A stretch of DNA of 64,000 nucleotides. It comes from Colwellia_A sp047621305 (GTDB taxonomy: Bacteria > Pseudomonadota > Gammaproteobacteria > Enterobacterales > Alteromonadaceae). Of the stretch, positions 48,192 to 56,989 are shown piece by piece; position 1 is the stretch's first letter, and each line of letters opens with the position of its first letter. The DNA is taken from positions 19,622 to 83,621 of the forward strand of contig JBLHNB010000011.1 in NCBI GenBank assembly GCA_047621305.1. Reading direction: 5' to 3'. Made by a program: the position numbers and the translations under genes. The notes below the pieces were generated by a model that worked only from the letters and a program-made list of their open reading frames with translations, did no database searches and was not told the DNA's origin.

Positions 48192-48551
48192 CTATGCAGC
48201 TAAAGAAGCTTGCGCTTTCTCAACTAAGAATGTGAATGCTGCTTTGTCGTATACTGCAATATCAGCTAGGATCTTACGATCGATTTCAATAGCAGCCTTT
48301 TTAAGACCACAAATGAAACGGCTATAAGATAAACCATTTACACGAGCTGCTGCGTTAATACGAGCAATCCAAAGTTGACGGAATTGACGTTTACGTTGAC
48401 GACGGTCACGGTAAGCGTATTGACCAGCTTTAGTTACAGCTTGAAAAGCAACGCGATAAACGCGACTACGGGCACCGTAGTAACCTTTAGCTTGCTTTAG
48501 AACCTTTTTATGACGTGCGCGTGCTTGTACACCACGTTTTACTCTTGCCAT
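48192..48551 (-). CDS. rplT: Ribosomal protein L20
   Basis: 119 aa, full length. It starts MARVKRGVQARARHKKVLKQAKGYYGARSR, the strongly basic L20 pattern. Binds 23S rRNA early in 50S assembly and, in E. coli, represses rpmI-rplT translation. 15 nt after rpmI. Confidence 0.98.
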   Translation of the reverse strand: MARVKRGVQARARHKKVLKQAKGYYGARSRVYRVAFQAVTKAGQYAYRDRRQRKRQFRQLWIARINAAARVNGLSYSRFICGLKKAAIEIDRKILADIAVYDKAAFTFLVEKAQASLAA

Positions 48552-48566
48552 TTTCTATCTCTCCTA

Positions 48567-48761
48567 TTAACCGTGACGTAAAAGTTTTTTAACTGACTTA
48601 ATGTCAGCAGCTGAAATCATACATTTAGCACGTAGATGACGCTTAACTTTGGTACGGCGTTTAGTCAAAATATGACGTAAGCCAGCTTGTTTGAACTTGT
48701 AGCCAGAAGCTGTTTTCTTAAAGCGCTTTGCAGCACCTTTATTGGTTTTCATTTTAGGCAT
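48567..48761 (-). CDS. rpmI: Ribosomal protein L35
   Basis: 64 aa, full length (MPKMKTNKGAAKRFKKT ... LRHILTKRRTKVKRHLR). Between infC and rplT, the conserved order. Confidence 0.98.
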   Translation of the reverse strand: MPKMKTNKGAAKRFKKTASGYKFKQAGLRHILTKRRTKVKRHLRAKCMISAADIKSVKKLLRHG

Positions 48762-48807
48762 GTGAATAACTCCGCATTGTTATGCCAAATATAAAGCAAC
48801 CTAGGCG

Positions 48808-48850
48808 AAAGTTTTTGAGAGCTTAATTTATAATTAAGTTGCCAAACTTT
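48808..48850 (-). promoter_or_regulatory. Structured rpmI leader, candidate L20 control element
   Basis: The 170-nt gap between infC and rpmI is wide for this tight operon. It contains a nested hairpin with outer arms AAAGTTT/AAACTTT and inner arms CTTAATT/AATTAAG around a 3-nt loop. L20 autoregulation in this gap is known in E. coli. Its operation here is inferred, as I did not find the E. coli pseudoknot. Confidence 0.35.
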
Positions 48851-48931
48851 ACTTGTAAGCCTTGATCACCAGCTAAAGACAATATTGGTGAGATAAGTTT
48901 TAAAAAACCTATCTACTTGTCAAACCAAATA

Positions 48932-49489
48932 TTATCTATTTTTAGGGGCTAGAACCATCACCATTTGTCGTCCTTCCGCTCTACGAGGGAAAAACTCAAC
49001 TACGGTCAATTCTGCTAAATCGTTTTTAACACGAGTTAGTAAGTCAAGACCAAGTTCTTGGTGGGCCATTTCACGACCACGGAAACGTAATGTTACCTTG
49101 ATCTTGTCGCCGCCTTCTAAAAAGCGTATCAGGTTGCGTAGTTTTACCTGATAATCGCCTTCATCTGTACCAGGTCGGAATTTAATTTCCTTAACCTGTA
49201 TTTGTTTTTGCTTTTTACGCTGTTCTTTTTGTTCTTTACTTTTTTCGTAAAGAAACTTGCCGTAATCCATAACTCGAAGAACAGGGGGTTTAGCTGTTGG
49301 GCTAATTTCAACAAGGTCTACGCCAGCTTCTTCAGCTTGATTCATTGCTTCATCTAATGTGACGATACCACCGGGTTCTCCGTCATATTGAATGAGACGA
49401 ACTTCGTCACCTACAATGCCTGTAATCAACTCGTTTAACCGATGAGCCGGCTCTTTTTGTCCGCCTCGTTGTCCACCTTTAATAGCCAT
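48932..49489 (-). CDS. infC: Translation initiation factor IF-3
   Basis: 185 aa (183 if the inner start is used). It shows the IF-3 N-domain, linker (VMDYGKFLYEKSKEQKEQRKKQKQ) and C-domain (FRPGTDEGDYQVKLRNLIRFL, VTLRFRGREMAHQELG). Prevents subunit joining and checks the start codon. An ATG at 49489 gives MAIKGGQ, but GGAGG is only 3 nt before it. The third codon, ATT at 49483, aligns with the AUU start of E. coli infC (followed by AAA GGY GGA in both) and lies 9 nt from GGAGG. AUU initiation, used for IF-3 autocontrol, is therefore likely. Confidence 0.97.
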   Translation of the reverse strand: MAIKGGQRGGQKEPAHRLNELITGIVGDEVRLIQYDGEPGGIVTLDEAMNQAEEAGVDLVEISPTAKPPVLRVMDYGKFLYEKSKEQKEQRKKQKQIQVKEIKFRPGTDEGDYQVKLRNLIRFLEGGDKIKVTLRFRGREMAHQELGLDLLTRVKNDLAELTVVEFFPRRAEGRQMVMVLAPKNR

Positions 49490-49583
49490 GTTCCTCCAAA
49501 GAACTTTGTCCCAAGTTACGATTGCTTTTTAGCGTTAATGTAATACTTGGATTAAAAAATATATTATGCCTGTTAGTTTAACA

Positions 49584-51494
49584 TTAAACTCTTTGTTTTA
49601 CTTCTTCATTGAGTTTAGCAATAAAATCATCAACAGACACTTTCCCTAAATCTTCACCACTTCGTGTTCGTATTGAAATTTCGCCGGCTTCCATTTCTTT
49701 ATCACCAACAACTAACAAATACGGAATACGCTTTAAAGTGTGCTCGCGGATTTTAAAGCCTATTTTCTCATTTCTCAAGTCTAGTTTTACTCTAAATCCA
49801 CTTTCTTTCAATTTTTTTGCAATTTTTTGACAATATTCGCTCTGTTTGTCAGTAATGTTCATCAAAACGGCATGAGTTGGTGATAACCACGTTGGAAATT
49901 TGCCAGAGTACTCTTCGATCAAAATACCAATAAAACGTTCAAGTGAACCCAAAATTGCACGATGGATCATCACTGGGATGTATCTTTCGTTATCTTCACC
50001 AACATAAGTTGCGCCTAAACGCTCAGGTAAAGAAAAATCTAATTGTACCGTACCACATTGCCAAGCACGTCCTAAACAGTCCATTAAGGTGAATTCAATT
50101 TTGGGACCGTAAAAAGCCCCCTCACCTGGTAAATATTCAAATGCAATGTCACTGTCGGTTAATGCTTGTGCTAAACCTGCTTCAGCCTTGTCCCAAACTT
50201 CATCACTACCGATACGATTTTCAGGCCGTGTTGATAATTTAACGATGATATCTTCAAAACCGAATGAACCATAGACGTCATAGACCATTTCGATACACTT
50301 AATCACTTCTGCTTGAACTTGTGATTCCATACAGAAAATATGCGCATCATCTTGAGTGAAACCACGAACACGCATTAATCCATGTAAAGAGCCTGACGGT
50401 TCATTACGATGACAACAGCCAAATTCAGCAATACGCAGTGGTAAATCACGGTATGACTTTAAACCTTGGTTAAATATTTGTACGTGACCTGGACAATTCA
50501 TCGGTTTTATTGCGTATTCACGCTTTTCAGACTCAGTAGTAAACATACCGTCGGCATATTTATCCCAGTGACCTGATTTTTCCCAAAGACTTCTGTCCAT
50601 CATCATCGGTGCTTTAACTTCATCATAATCATATTCGTGTAATTTTTCACGAATAAATTTTTCTAACTCCGTATAAATAGTCCAACCGTCATTGTGCCAA
50701 AACACCATGCCAGGCGCTTCTTCTTGCCAATGAAATAAATCTAATGTTTTACCTATTTTACGGTGATCACGTTTTTCAGCTTCCGCTAAACGAACGATAT
50801 ACGCTTTCAGTTGCTTTTTATCCGCCCATGCTGTGCCATAAATACGCTGCAACATTTTATTATCTGAATTGCCACGCCAATAAGCACCCGCAACCTTCAT
50901 TAATTTAAAATGATGACAATGGCGCATGCTAGGTACATGAGGACCACGACACATATCAATATATTCTTGGTGATGATATAAAGCCGGTGTATCTGTTTTC
51001 TCGATGTTTTCATCAAGAATTTGTAATTTGTAGGTTTCGCCGCGTTCAGTAAACGCATCGTAAGCGTCTTGCCAAGTACCCGTTTTTTTAACAACTTCAT
51101 AACCTGTACGCGCTAACTCAGTCATGCGTTTTTCAAGTTTAACTAAATCATCTTCAGTAATTGACTCTTCTAAGTCGATGTCATAATAAAAACCATTATC
51201 TATGGTTGGGCCGATAGCCATTTTAACATTTGGGTATAGCTGTTTTATTGCATGCCCTAATAAATGTGCACAAGAGTGACGAATGATTTCCAGACCTTCA
51301 CTATCTTTACTGGTAATAAGTTGTAAAGAAGCATCTTGGGTAATTAATTCACATGCATCTACGAGATCACCATTAATACGACCAGCAATAGTTGCCTTAG
51401 CAAGACCGGGACCTATATCAAAAGCAACATCCATTACAGATACGGCATTTTCGAACGAGCGTTGTGAACCATCAGGGAGAGTAATTACGGGCAT
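49584..51494 (-). CDS. thrS: Threonyl-tRNA synthetase
   Basis: 636 aa from the ATG at 51494, which has AAGGA seven bases upstream and gives MPVITLPDGSQ, the family's usual beginning; a longer frame to 51521 is less likely. It contains TGS and editing domains (SCAHLLGHAIKQLYP with the HxxxH pair), the class II core with the zinc-site segment IKPMNCPGHVQIFNQ and motif 2 CHRNEPSGSLHGLMRVRGF, and the C-terminal anticodon-binding domain. First gene of thrS-infC-rpmI-rplT. Confidence 0.97.
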   Translation of the reverse strand: MPVITLPDGSQRSFENAVSVMDVAFDIGPGLAKATIAGRINGDLVDACELITQDASLQLITSKDSEGLEIIRHSCAHLLGHAIKQLYPNVKMAIGPTIDNGFYYDIDLEESITEDDLVKLEKRMTELARTGYEVVKKTGTWQDAYDAFTERGETYKLQILDENIEKTDTPALYHHQEYIDMCRGPHVPSMRHCHHFKLMKVAGAYWRGNSDNKMLQRIYGTAWADKKQLKAYIVRLAEAEKRDHRKIGKTLDLFHWQEEAPGMVFWHNDGWTIYTELEKFIREKLHEYDYDEVKAPMMMDRSLWEKSGHWDKYADGMFTTESEKREYAIKPMNCPGHVQIFNQGLKSYRDLPLRIAEFGCCHRNEPSGSLHGLMRVRGFTQDDAHIFCMESQVQAEVIKCIEMVYDVYGSFGFEDIIVKLSTRPENRIGSDEVWDKAEAGLAQALTDSDIAFEYLPGEGAFYGPKIEFTLMDCLGRAWQCGTVQLDFSLPERLGATYVGEDNERYIPVMIHRAILGSLERFIGILIEEYSGKFPTWLSPTHAVLMNITDKQSEYCQKIAKKLKESGFRVKLDLRNEKIGFKIREHTLKRIPYLLVVGDKEMEAGEISIRTRSGEDLGKVSVDDFIAKLNEEVKQRV

Positions 51495-52220
51495 GAATTT
51501 TCCTTTAATCAGTGGCGGCACATACCAAGCGACGCATGAATCTTTTTAACTAGCTTAAATCGTTGATTTAAATAAAAATAACACAATGTATTTATATTTT
51601 TTAATAGTCATTTATTTAAATTTTCTACAAAAAATATTTTTACGTGAAAAATCAGGTCGCTAGACTAACTAAAATTAGCGCTTATGTACAGAATATTAAA
51701 TAAAATAACCGATAAATAAAAGCGATTAAATGATATTTATATAAATGCTAAGTCTTTTGTTGTTTTAGCTGACACATTTAAATAGTAGTGTTGCCTTAAT
51801 CGTACGATTAATTAAGACTCACTTAGTTCAACAGAAAAAGCCGACTTCGAAGCACAAGGTTACTTAAACCTTATCCAGCAATTAAATGATTCATTAGTGC
51901 ATATTCAGCATTTAGTTGCTTTAAAGAATAATTTAATCGCGACTCAAGCAGGAGCTATCTCTTAGCCCTATGGATTAATATTTACGGCAATTGATAAAAT
52001 AGCTTAAATAACGATTTTCCCCTCAAAATATTAGCGCGGTTTTACTCAAAAAATGCGTCTATAAAAAATAACAATTCCTTCCAGTTGTTCGCTATTAGGT
52101 TCATACTGCTATTACTGCGTATCTGTGTCGTAGTTTGCATTGATGTTGATGCTTAGAAAAGGACCTAGGTTGGCTCAAACTGACTTTAGGTTAATGTACT
52201 TATGATTAGGGGTAAATATA
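51495..52220. other. Long gene-poor stretch with one possible gene remnant
   Basis: About 725 bases upstream of thrS without a clear gene. At 51816-51965 a 49-codon open frame lacking any ATG/GTG/TTG near its start encodes a protein-like peptide (EAQGYLNLIQQLNDSL, then HLVALKNNLIATQAGAIS and stop), perhaps the 3' remnant of a decayed gene. The remainder is AT-rich and must carry the thrS promoter. Confidence 0.35.
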
Positions 52221-52313
52221 ATGAGCAAAGGACAAGATAGTAAAAAGGATGATAAAAAGAAACCGCTTTTAACCGCAAAGGAAAAGAAAGCAGCTAAAAA
52301 ATCTAAAAAATAA
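52221..52313 (+). CDS. Very small Lys-rich protein (30 aa)
   Basis: ATG AGC AAA GGA opens a 30-codon frame: MSKGQDSKKDDKKKPLL then TAKEKKAAKKSKK, so about half the residues are lysine. AGGGG lies 9 nt upstream, and a hairpin terminator starts 32 nt after the stop. A strong RBS, a defined ORF and a terminator together argue for a real gene. It resembles the short basic KKPLLTxKEKKAAKK-type hypothetical proteins seen in other gammaproteobacteria. Function unknown; nucleic-acid or ribosome binding is plausible only from charge. Confidence 0.7.
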   Translation: MSKGQDSKKDDKKKPLLTAKEKKAAKKSKK

Positions 52314-52344
52314 GATTCTACGTACTAGGGCATAAGTCGAATCA

Positions 52345-52374
52345 GGCTACCACACAAGTGCGGTGGCCTTTTAA
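52345..52374 (+). terminator. Terminator after the Lys-rich small gene
   Basis: Stem GGCTACC (52345-52351) / GGTGGCC (52362-52368) with one G-U pair, followed by TTTTAAA. Confidence 0.7.
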
Positions 52375-52471
52375 ATCACTTCAATATAGCGATACGTTCT
52401 AAATCTGTACCGCTAATAACAATTATTTTTACACCTTAACTTTCATGTTATTTTCATTTAGCTAGCATGCT

Positions 52472-54142
52472 TTATTTTAACAAATCTTTCGCAATAGCTT
52501 CTGCGACTTTTATGCCATCAATACCCGCTGATAGAATTCCACCCGCATAACCGGCACCTTCGCCAGCAGGAAATAATCCATCAACATTTAAACTTTGTAG
52601 GGTATCTTTATCTCGCGTTATTTGAATAGGTGAAGAGGTTCTTGTTTCAACAGCAGTTAAGGTTGCTTCATCCATAGAGAAACCTTTGATTTTCTTTTCG
52701 AATGCCGGTAACGCTTCTCTAATGGCATCAATAGCATATTGAGGAAGAATTTCACTCAAGTCACAATATTTTACACCCGGCTTATAAGAAGGTTCAACAC
52801 AGCCATGTTCGCCACTTTTACGACCTGCTAAAAAGTCACCAACTAACTGTACTGGTGCATCGTAAGACTCACCGCCTATTTTAAACGCTTTTTCTTCAAG
52901 ACGGCGTTGAAACTCAATACCCGCTAGAACATTGTCAGTTTTACCATCTATATCATAATCTTTTGGTTCAATACCAACGACAATGGCACTGTTTGCATTA
53001 CGTTCATGGCGTGAATATTGGCTCATACCATTAGTAACAACTCGACCTTCTTCAGAGGCCGCCGCAACAACGGTTCCACCGGGGCACATACAAAAGCTAT
53101 AAACCGAACGGCCATTTTTACAGTGGTGAACCAACTTGTAATCAGCGGCACCTAAAATAGGGTTTCCTGCGTTTTTACCAAATCGAGCTTCATCGATAAC
53201 CGATTGTTCATGCTCAATTCTAAAACCTACTGAAAACGGCTTAGCTTTAATGTAAACATTGTTGCGGTGCAATATTTCAAAGGTATCACGAGCACTATGA
53301 CCAATAGCTAAAGCGACATGATTGGTTTCAATGTGTTCACCCGATGCTAATGTTAAGCCAGTGATCCGTCTTTTACTTGTACTCTCGATATTTGTACTAT
53401 CAACGTCACTGTTTTCATTTTTTATATCTTCAAAATGAAATTGTTCAACACGCTCTGAGAAACGTACTTCACCGCCAAGCTCAATAATTTTGGCGCGCAT
53501 TTTTTCAATCATGGTAACCAATTTAAACGTGCCGATATGGGGTTTACTGACATACAAAATTTCTTCTGGTGCGCCTGCGTCCACAAACTCATGTAATACT
53601 TTACGACTATAGTGCTTTGAGTCTTTCACTTGACTATATAATTTACCATCAGAGAATGTTCCCGCTCCACCTTCGCCAAATTGCACATTTGATTCAGTAT
53701 TCAAAATCTTTTTACGCCAAAAACCAAAGGTATCTTTAGTACGTTCCCTTACTTCTTTGCCGCGTTCCAAAATAATGGGGTTAAAGCCCATTTGCGCTAG
53801 TAGCAAGCCTGTAAATAAACCACAAGGGCCAAAACCGATAACAACCGGTCTTTTTTCTAACACTTTCGGTGCCTGACCAACAAAGTGGTAACGCATATCG
53901 GGACTTTTTTTGACATGATGATCGTCGCAAAATTTTTCTAAAAGCTCATCATTAATGGTTGTTTCAACGTCAAGGGTATACATTAAAATGATGCTGTTTT
54001 TTCGACGCGCGTCATAACCTCGTTTAAAAACAGTAAAATCAACAAGTTGTTCGTCAATAATCTGTAATTTATCAAGAACCGTTTGTTTTAATTCTTCCGG
54101 TTGATGATTAAGAGCCAACTTGATGTCAGTTAAACGCAGCAT
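52472..54142 (-). CDS. FAD-dependent oxidoreductase (COG2509 family)
   Basis: 556-aa flavoprotein. A small N-terminal domain (residues 1-90) is followed by the FAD dinucleotide fold PVVIGFGPCGLFTGLLLAQMG, GEGGAGTFSDGKLYSQ, GHSARDTFEIL, VYSFCMCPGG and the C-terminal GLFPAGEGAGYAGGILSAG. It matches the uncharacterised FAD-dependent dehydrogenase family COG2509; the reaction is unknown. Divergent from fdxA with a 139-nt gap, and an electron-transfer partnership is conceivable but not shown. Confidence 0.88.
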   Translation of the reverse strand: MLRLTDIKLALNHQPEELKQTVLDKLQIIDEQLVDFTVFKRGYDARRKNSIILMYTLDVETTINDELLEKFCDDHHVKKSPDMRYHFVGQAPKVLEKRPVVIGFGPCGLFTGLLLAQMGFNPIILERGKEVRERTKDTFGFWRKKILNTESNVQFGEGGAGTFSDGKLYSQVKDSKHYSRKVLHEFVDAGAPEEILYVSKPHIGTFKLVTMIEKMRAKIIELGGEVRFSERVEQFHFEDIKNENSDVDSTNIESTSKRRITGLTLASGEHIETNHVALAIGHSARDTFEILHRNNVYIKAKPFSVGFRIEHEQSVIDEARFGKNAGNPILGAADYKLVHHCKNGRSVYSFCMCPGGTVVAAASEEGRVVTNGMSQYSRHERNANSAIVVGIEPKDYDIDGKTDNVLAGIEFQRRLEEKAFKIGGESYDAPVQLVGDFLAGRKSGEHGCVEPSYKPGVKYCDLSEILPQYAIDAIREALPAFEKKIKGFSMDEATLTAVETRTSSPIQITRDKDTLQSLNVDGLFPAGEGAGYAGGILSAGIDGIKVAEAIAKDLLK

Positions 54143-54281
54143 AGTTTTCCAAGATAGTTAGAAAGGTAATAATTTGTCGGCATTTTACCTGAACAGCAGG
54201 CACAGATAAATCAACAATTGAAATTCTTTCTAGGCTAGGTATGATCACGCTAAAAATATGCCCACATGAATAGAGAAATAT

Positions 54282-54620
54282 ATGGCTTTTGTAGTAACAG
54301 ATAACTGCATTAAGTGTAAATACACTGATTGTGTTGCCGTATGCCCAGTTGATGCATTTTTTGAAGGTCCTAATTTTTTGGTGATCAGCCCTGATGACTG
54401 TATTGATTGTGACTTATGTCCGATTGAGTGCCCTGCTGATGCTATATTCCAAGAAGATAACGTGCCTAAAGATCAACAACAATTTATTGAACTTAACGCC
54501 GAACTTGCAAAAGTATGGCCAAGAATTACTGAGATAAAAGATCCACCTGAAGATGCAAAAGAATGGGACGGCATCCCCAATAAAATTCAACACCTTATTA
54601 TTGATGACGATTCTTCTTAA
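54282..54620 (+). CDS. fdxA: Ferredoxin with [3Fe-4S] and [4Fe-4S] clusters (FdxA type)
   Basis: 112 aa, the usual length of 7Fe ferredoxins. The first cluster uses CIKCKYTDCVAVCP and the second CIDCDLCPIECP. The C-terminal extension (VWPRITEIKDPPEDAKEWDG) is typical of FdxA. Cytoplasmic electron carrier. Divergent from the COG2509 oxidoreductase. Confidence 0.95.
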   Translation: MAFVVTDNCIKCKYTDCVAVCPVDAFFEGPNFLVISPDDCIDCDLCPIECPADAIFQEDNVPKDQQQFIELNAELAKVWPRITEIKDPPEDAKEWDGIPNKIQHLIIDDDSS

Positions 54621-54680
54621 ATTAGTCTTGTTATCTCATGAAAAATAACAAACGGGAGAGCTATCATTAAATATTTTTTA

Positions 54681-54764
54681 TTTTAGCTCACCAGTTTTAA
54701 CTCTCTAGTTCTAGTTATCTAGCTTTAGCTCTCTAATTTAAGCGCCATAATTTTAACTCTCTAA
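54681..54764. repeat. Degenerate 14-bp tandem repeat, six units
   Basis: Units start at 54681, 54695, 54709, 54723, 54737 and 54751. The best ones read TTTTAACTCTCTAG, CTTTAGCTCTCTAA and TTTTAACTCTCTAA, and every second unit is most alike, so a 28-bp super-period is visible. Non-coding, between fdxA and the fructosamine-kinase gene. Confidence 0.7.
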
Positions 54765-54868
54765 CATAGACCTACACCTTTAATTTCATTACTCCAATCG
54801 TTTTTAATCATATAATTGTACATTTTTACTATACTCTAGATATTAAAATAAAGAATAGAGTAAAACCT

Positions 54869-55741
54869 ATGTGGCAATCCATTGAAAAAGCTATTAATTA
54901 TGAAATAGGCGATAATTTTCATATCAGCGAAAAAACGCCACTTTCAGGAGGTGACATTAATTTATCGTATCGAGTGAGTGATAAAAATAGTCGTTATTTT
55001 GTAAAAATTAATGGCAAAAGTCATTTTGAACACTTTGAATCTGAAGCCTATGCATTAAAACAAATTAGCGCATTAAAGCAGATATCTTGCCCCGATGTAA
55101 TAACCGTAGGCACTACCCTAGATAAAAGTTACTTAGTATTAAATTACATTCCTTTAGGAGGTGCAACACATCAACAGTGGTATTTTCTAGGTCAACAACT
55201 TGCCAATATGCATAAATCTTCCAGCCATGGACAGTTTGGCTGGCAAACAGATAATTTTATCGGTGATACCCTACAGCCCAATACATGGAGTAGTAATTGG
55301 AAAACATTTTTTTCAGAGCAGCGCATTGCATGGCAGCTGCAATTACTACATGAAAAATCAATACGTATCGGTAATATAGATCACATCACTCAGGTTTGTC
55401 ATGATGCATTAAGGCATCACCAAGTTGAACCTTGTTTAGTCCATGGTGATTTATGGCAAGGTAATTTAGGATTTACCCAATCAAGTTCAATTCTTTTTGA
55501 TCCTGCTTGTTATTATGGTGATCGAGAAGTAGACCTTGCAATGACAGAATTATTTGGTCATCTGCCCTTTGACTTCTACCGAGGTTATCAAGAAATCTTC
55601 CCACTCCCTGATAGTTATGAACAACGAAAAATCATTTATAATTTTTACCATGTACTCAATCACGCAAACTTGTTTGGTGGCAACTATATAGAGCAATCCA
55701 AGGCAATTTTAACGCGTATTATGTCTATGCGTTTACACTAG
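54869..55741 (+). CDS. Fructosamine kinase family protein
   Basis: 290 aa, protein-kinase-like fold. HGDLWQGNLGF holds the catalytic HGDxxxGN loop and the next segment FDPACYYGDREVDLAM holds the metal-binding Asp, both as in fructosamine-3-kinases and related ketosamine kinases. SGGDINLSYRV is the nucleotide-binding loop. It may deglycate proteins or small amines by phosphorylation. Substrate not deducible. Confidence 0.9.
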   Translation: MWQSIEKAINYEIGDNFHISEKTPLSGGDINLSYRVSDKNSRYFVKINGKSHFEHFESEAYALKQISALKQISCPDVITVGTTLDKSYLVLNYIPLGGATHQQWYFLGQQLANMHKSSSHGQFGWQTDNFIGDTLQPNTWSSNWKTFFSEQRIAWQLQLLHEKSIRIGNIDHITQVCHDALRHHQVEPCLVHGDLWQGNLGFTQSSSILFDPACYYGDREVDLAMTELFGHLPFDFYRGYQEIFPLPDSYEQRKIIYNFYHVLNHANLFGGNYIEQSKAILTRIMSMRLH

Positions 55742-55885
55742 ATAAAGCACCTGATTAAATACGTAGATTAAGCATTTCATCTATTTTTCCATGAAGGAAA
55801 GGCATAAGTAAGTTAGCACTTTTCTTAAAATCGTCCATAATTAACAATACATTTTCTTTTTATCAATAATGATCTAGGAGGCGAC

Positions 55886-56107
55886 ATGCCCCAAGATATT
55901 AACTTACAAAAAACCACTGAAAAACGCATCAGTTGTCCTCATTGTGGTCATCACCTACATGTGACGTTAGATAGTTCCGCAGGCGATCAAGATTATTATG
56001 ATGAATGCCCTTCTTGTTGCAAGGAAATCCATTTTAATATGCATATTGATGAGTACCGCCAAAAAATTCAGCTGGCGGTTGATAGTGATGACGAACAAGT
56101 ATTTTAA
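55886..56107 (+). CDS. CPXCG motif-containing cysteine-rich protein
   Basis: 73 aa with two Cys pairs, CPHCG (about residue 17) and CPSCC, forming a probable zinc knuckle, the pattern of the CPXCG small protein family. Strong AGGAGG five bases before ATG. Function unknown for the family. Confidence 0.88.
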   Translation: MPQDINLQKTTEKRISCPHCGHHLHVTLDSSAGDQDYYDECPSCCKEIHFNMHIDEYRQKIQLAVDSDDEQVF

Positions 56108-56272
56108 ACGACAATTAGCCATAAACTAAGGCCACTTAAAGCTAATTAAGTGGTCTAATTTAAGAGTTTAAAAATCTAATTATTGCTTTTAATTCCAGCA
56201 GCCCACTATTCGTGCATCTCATACATCAAGCGCCTTGTTGTTGGTGTTTTACTCTTCTTACATCTAGAGCCA

Positions 56273-56908
56273 TTAATTAATCTGGTTGACATAGTCTAAT
56301 TTCATTCTTTCAATGGTTGCTACTATGGTCATGGTTTGTTGATCTAACTCGATATTAACGCGATGATCTATTTTTAATGAATTCAAGTTTGTACGTAATA
56401 ACGTTTCAGGGATTAGGTGTACGCTAAACTGATTACTACTCACTTCACCCACGGTCAAACTTGTACCATTAATCGTAATAAAACCTTTTGATAATATATA
56501 TTTCATCCACCTAACATCACATTGAAAAAATAACGCGCAGTTTGTATCTGTCGATTTTTTTTCTATAAGAGTTGCTTGGCAATGAACATGGCCACTAACC
56601 ATATGTCCGCCAATTTCATCTCCTATTTTTAAAGAGCGCTCAACATTAACTAAAGACTGTAATTTCAATGCCCCTAAATTAGTCACCTTGAGCGTTTCAT
56701 CAATCACATCAAAAGCTATTTTTGCTTTATCTGCACTCAACTCAGAAAATTCAACAACCGTTAAGCAAACCCCATTAATCGCAATACTTGCACCTAACTG
56801 CAATGAACTGATCAATAACTTTTCACCTGAAATAACGAGACGACAAAGTTCCTTAACAATATTTATTGATATAACTTCAGCTTGTGATTGCACTATGCCT
56901 GTAAACAT
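56273..56908 (-). CDS. ribE: Riboflavin synthase, alpha subunit
   Basis: Forms riboflavin from two 6,7-dimethyl-8-ribityllumazine. 211 aa, the usual length, with two tandem lumazine-binding barrels. MFTGIVQS opens the first, SIAINGVCLTVVEF closes its site, and GHMVSGHVHC plus FITINGTSLTVGEV mark the second. Divergent from the MATE gene, and no other rib gene is adjacent. No FMN riboswitch is evident upstream. Confidence 0.96.
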   Translation of the reverse strand: MFTGIVQSQAEVISINIVKELCRLVISGEKLLISSLQLGASIAINGVCLTVVEFSELSADKAKIAFDVIDETLKVTNLGALKLQSLVNVERSLKIGDEIGGHMVSGHVHCQATLIEKKSTDTNCALFFQCDVRWMKYILSKGFITINGTSLTVGEVSSNQFSVHLIPETLLRTNLNSLKIDHRVNIELDQQTMTIVATIERMKLDYVNQIN

Positions 56909-56989
56909 ATATTATCCATGGGATTATTCTATGCTTTGATTATACCAAAGTTTTTTATTTATCAAACAATACCAAGAAATAAACCCCCA

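Noticed and set aside
51495..51521. Longer start for thrS
   Set aside because: The inner ATG has AAGGA at the right distance and gives the family's standard MPVITLPDG beginning.
51816..51965. 49-codon open frame as a functional gene
   Set aside because: Protein-like but without a start codon near its beginning or an RBS; listed only as a possible remnant.
56909..56989. FMN riboswitch before ribE
   Set aside because: The gap upstream of ribE is about 80 bases and shows none of the conserved RFN-element segments.
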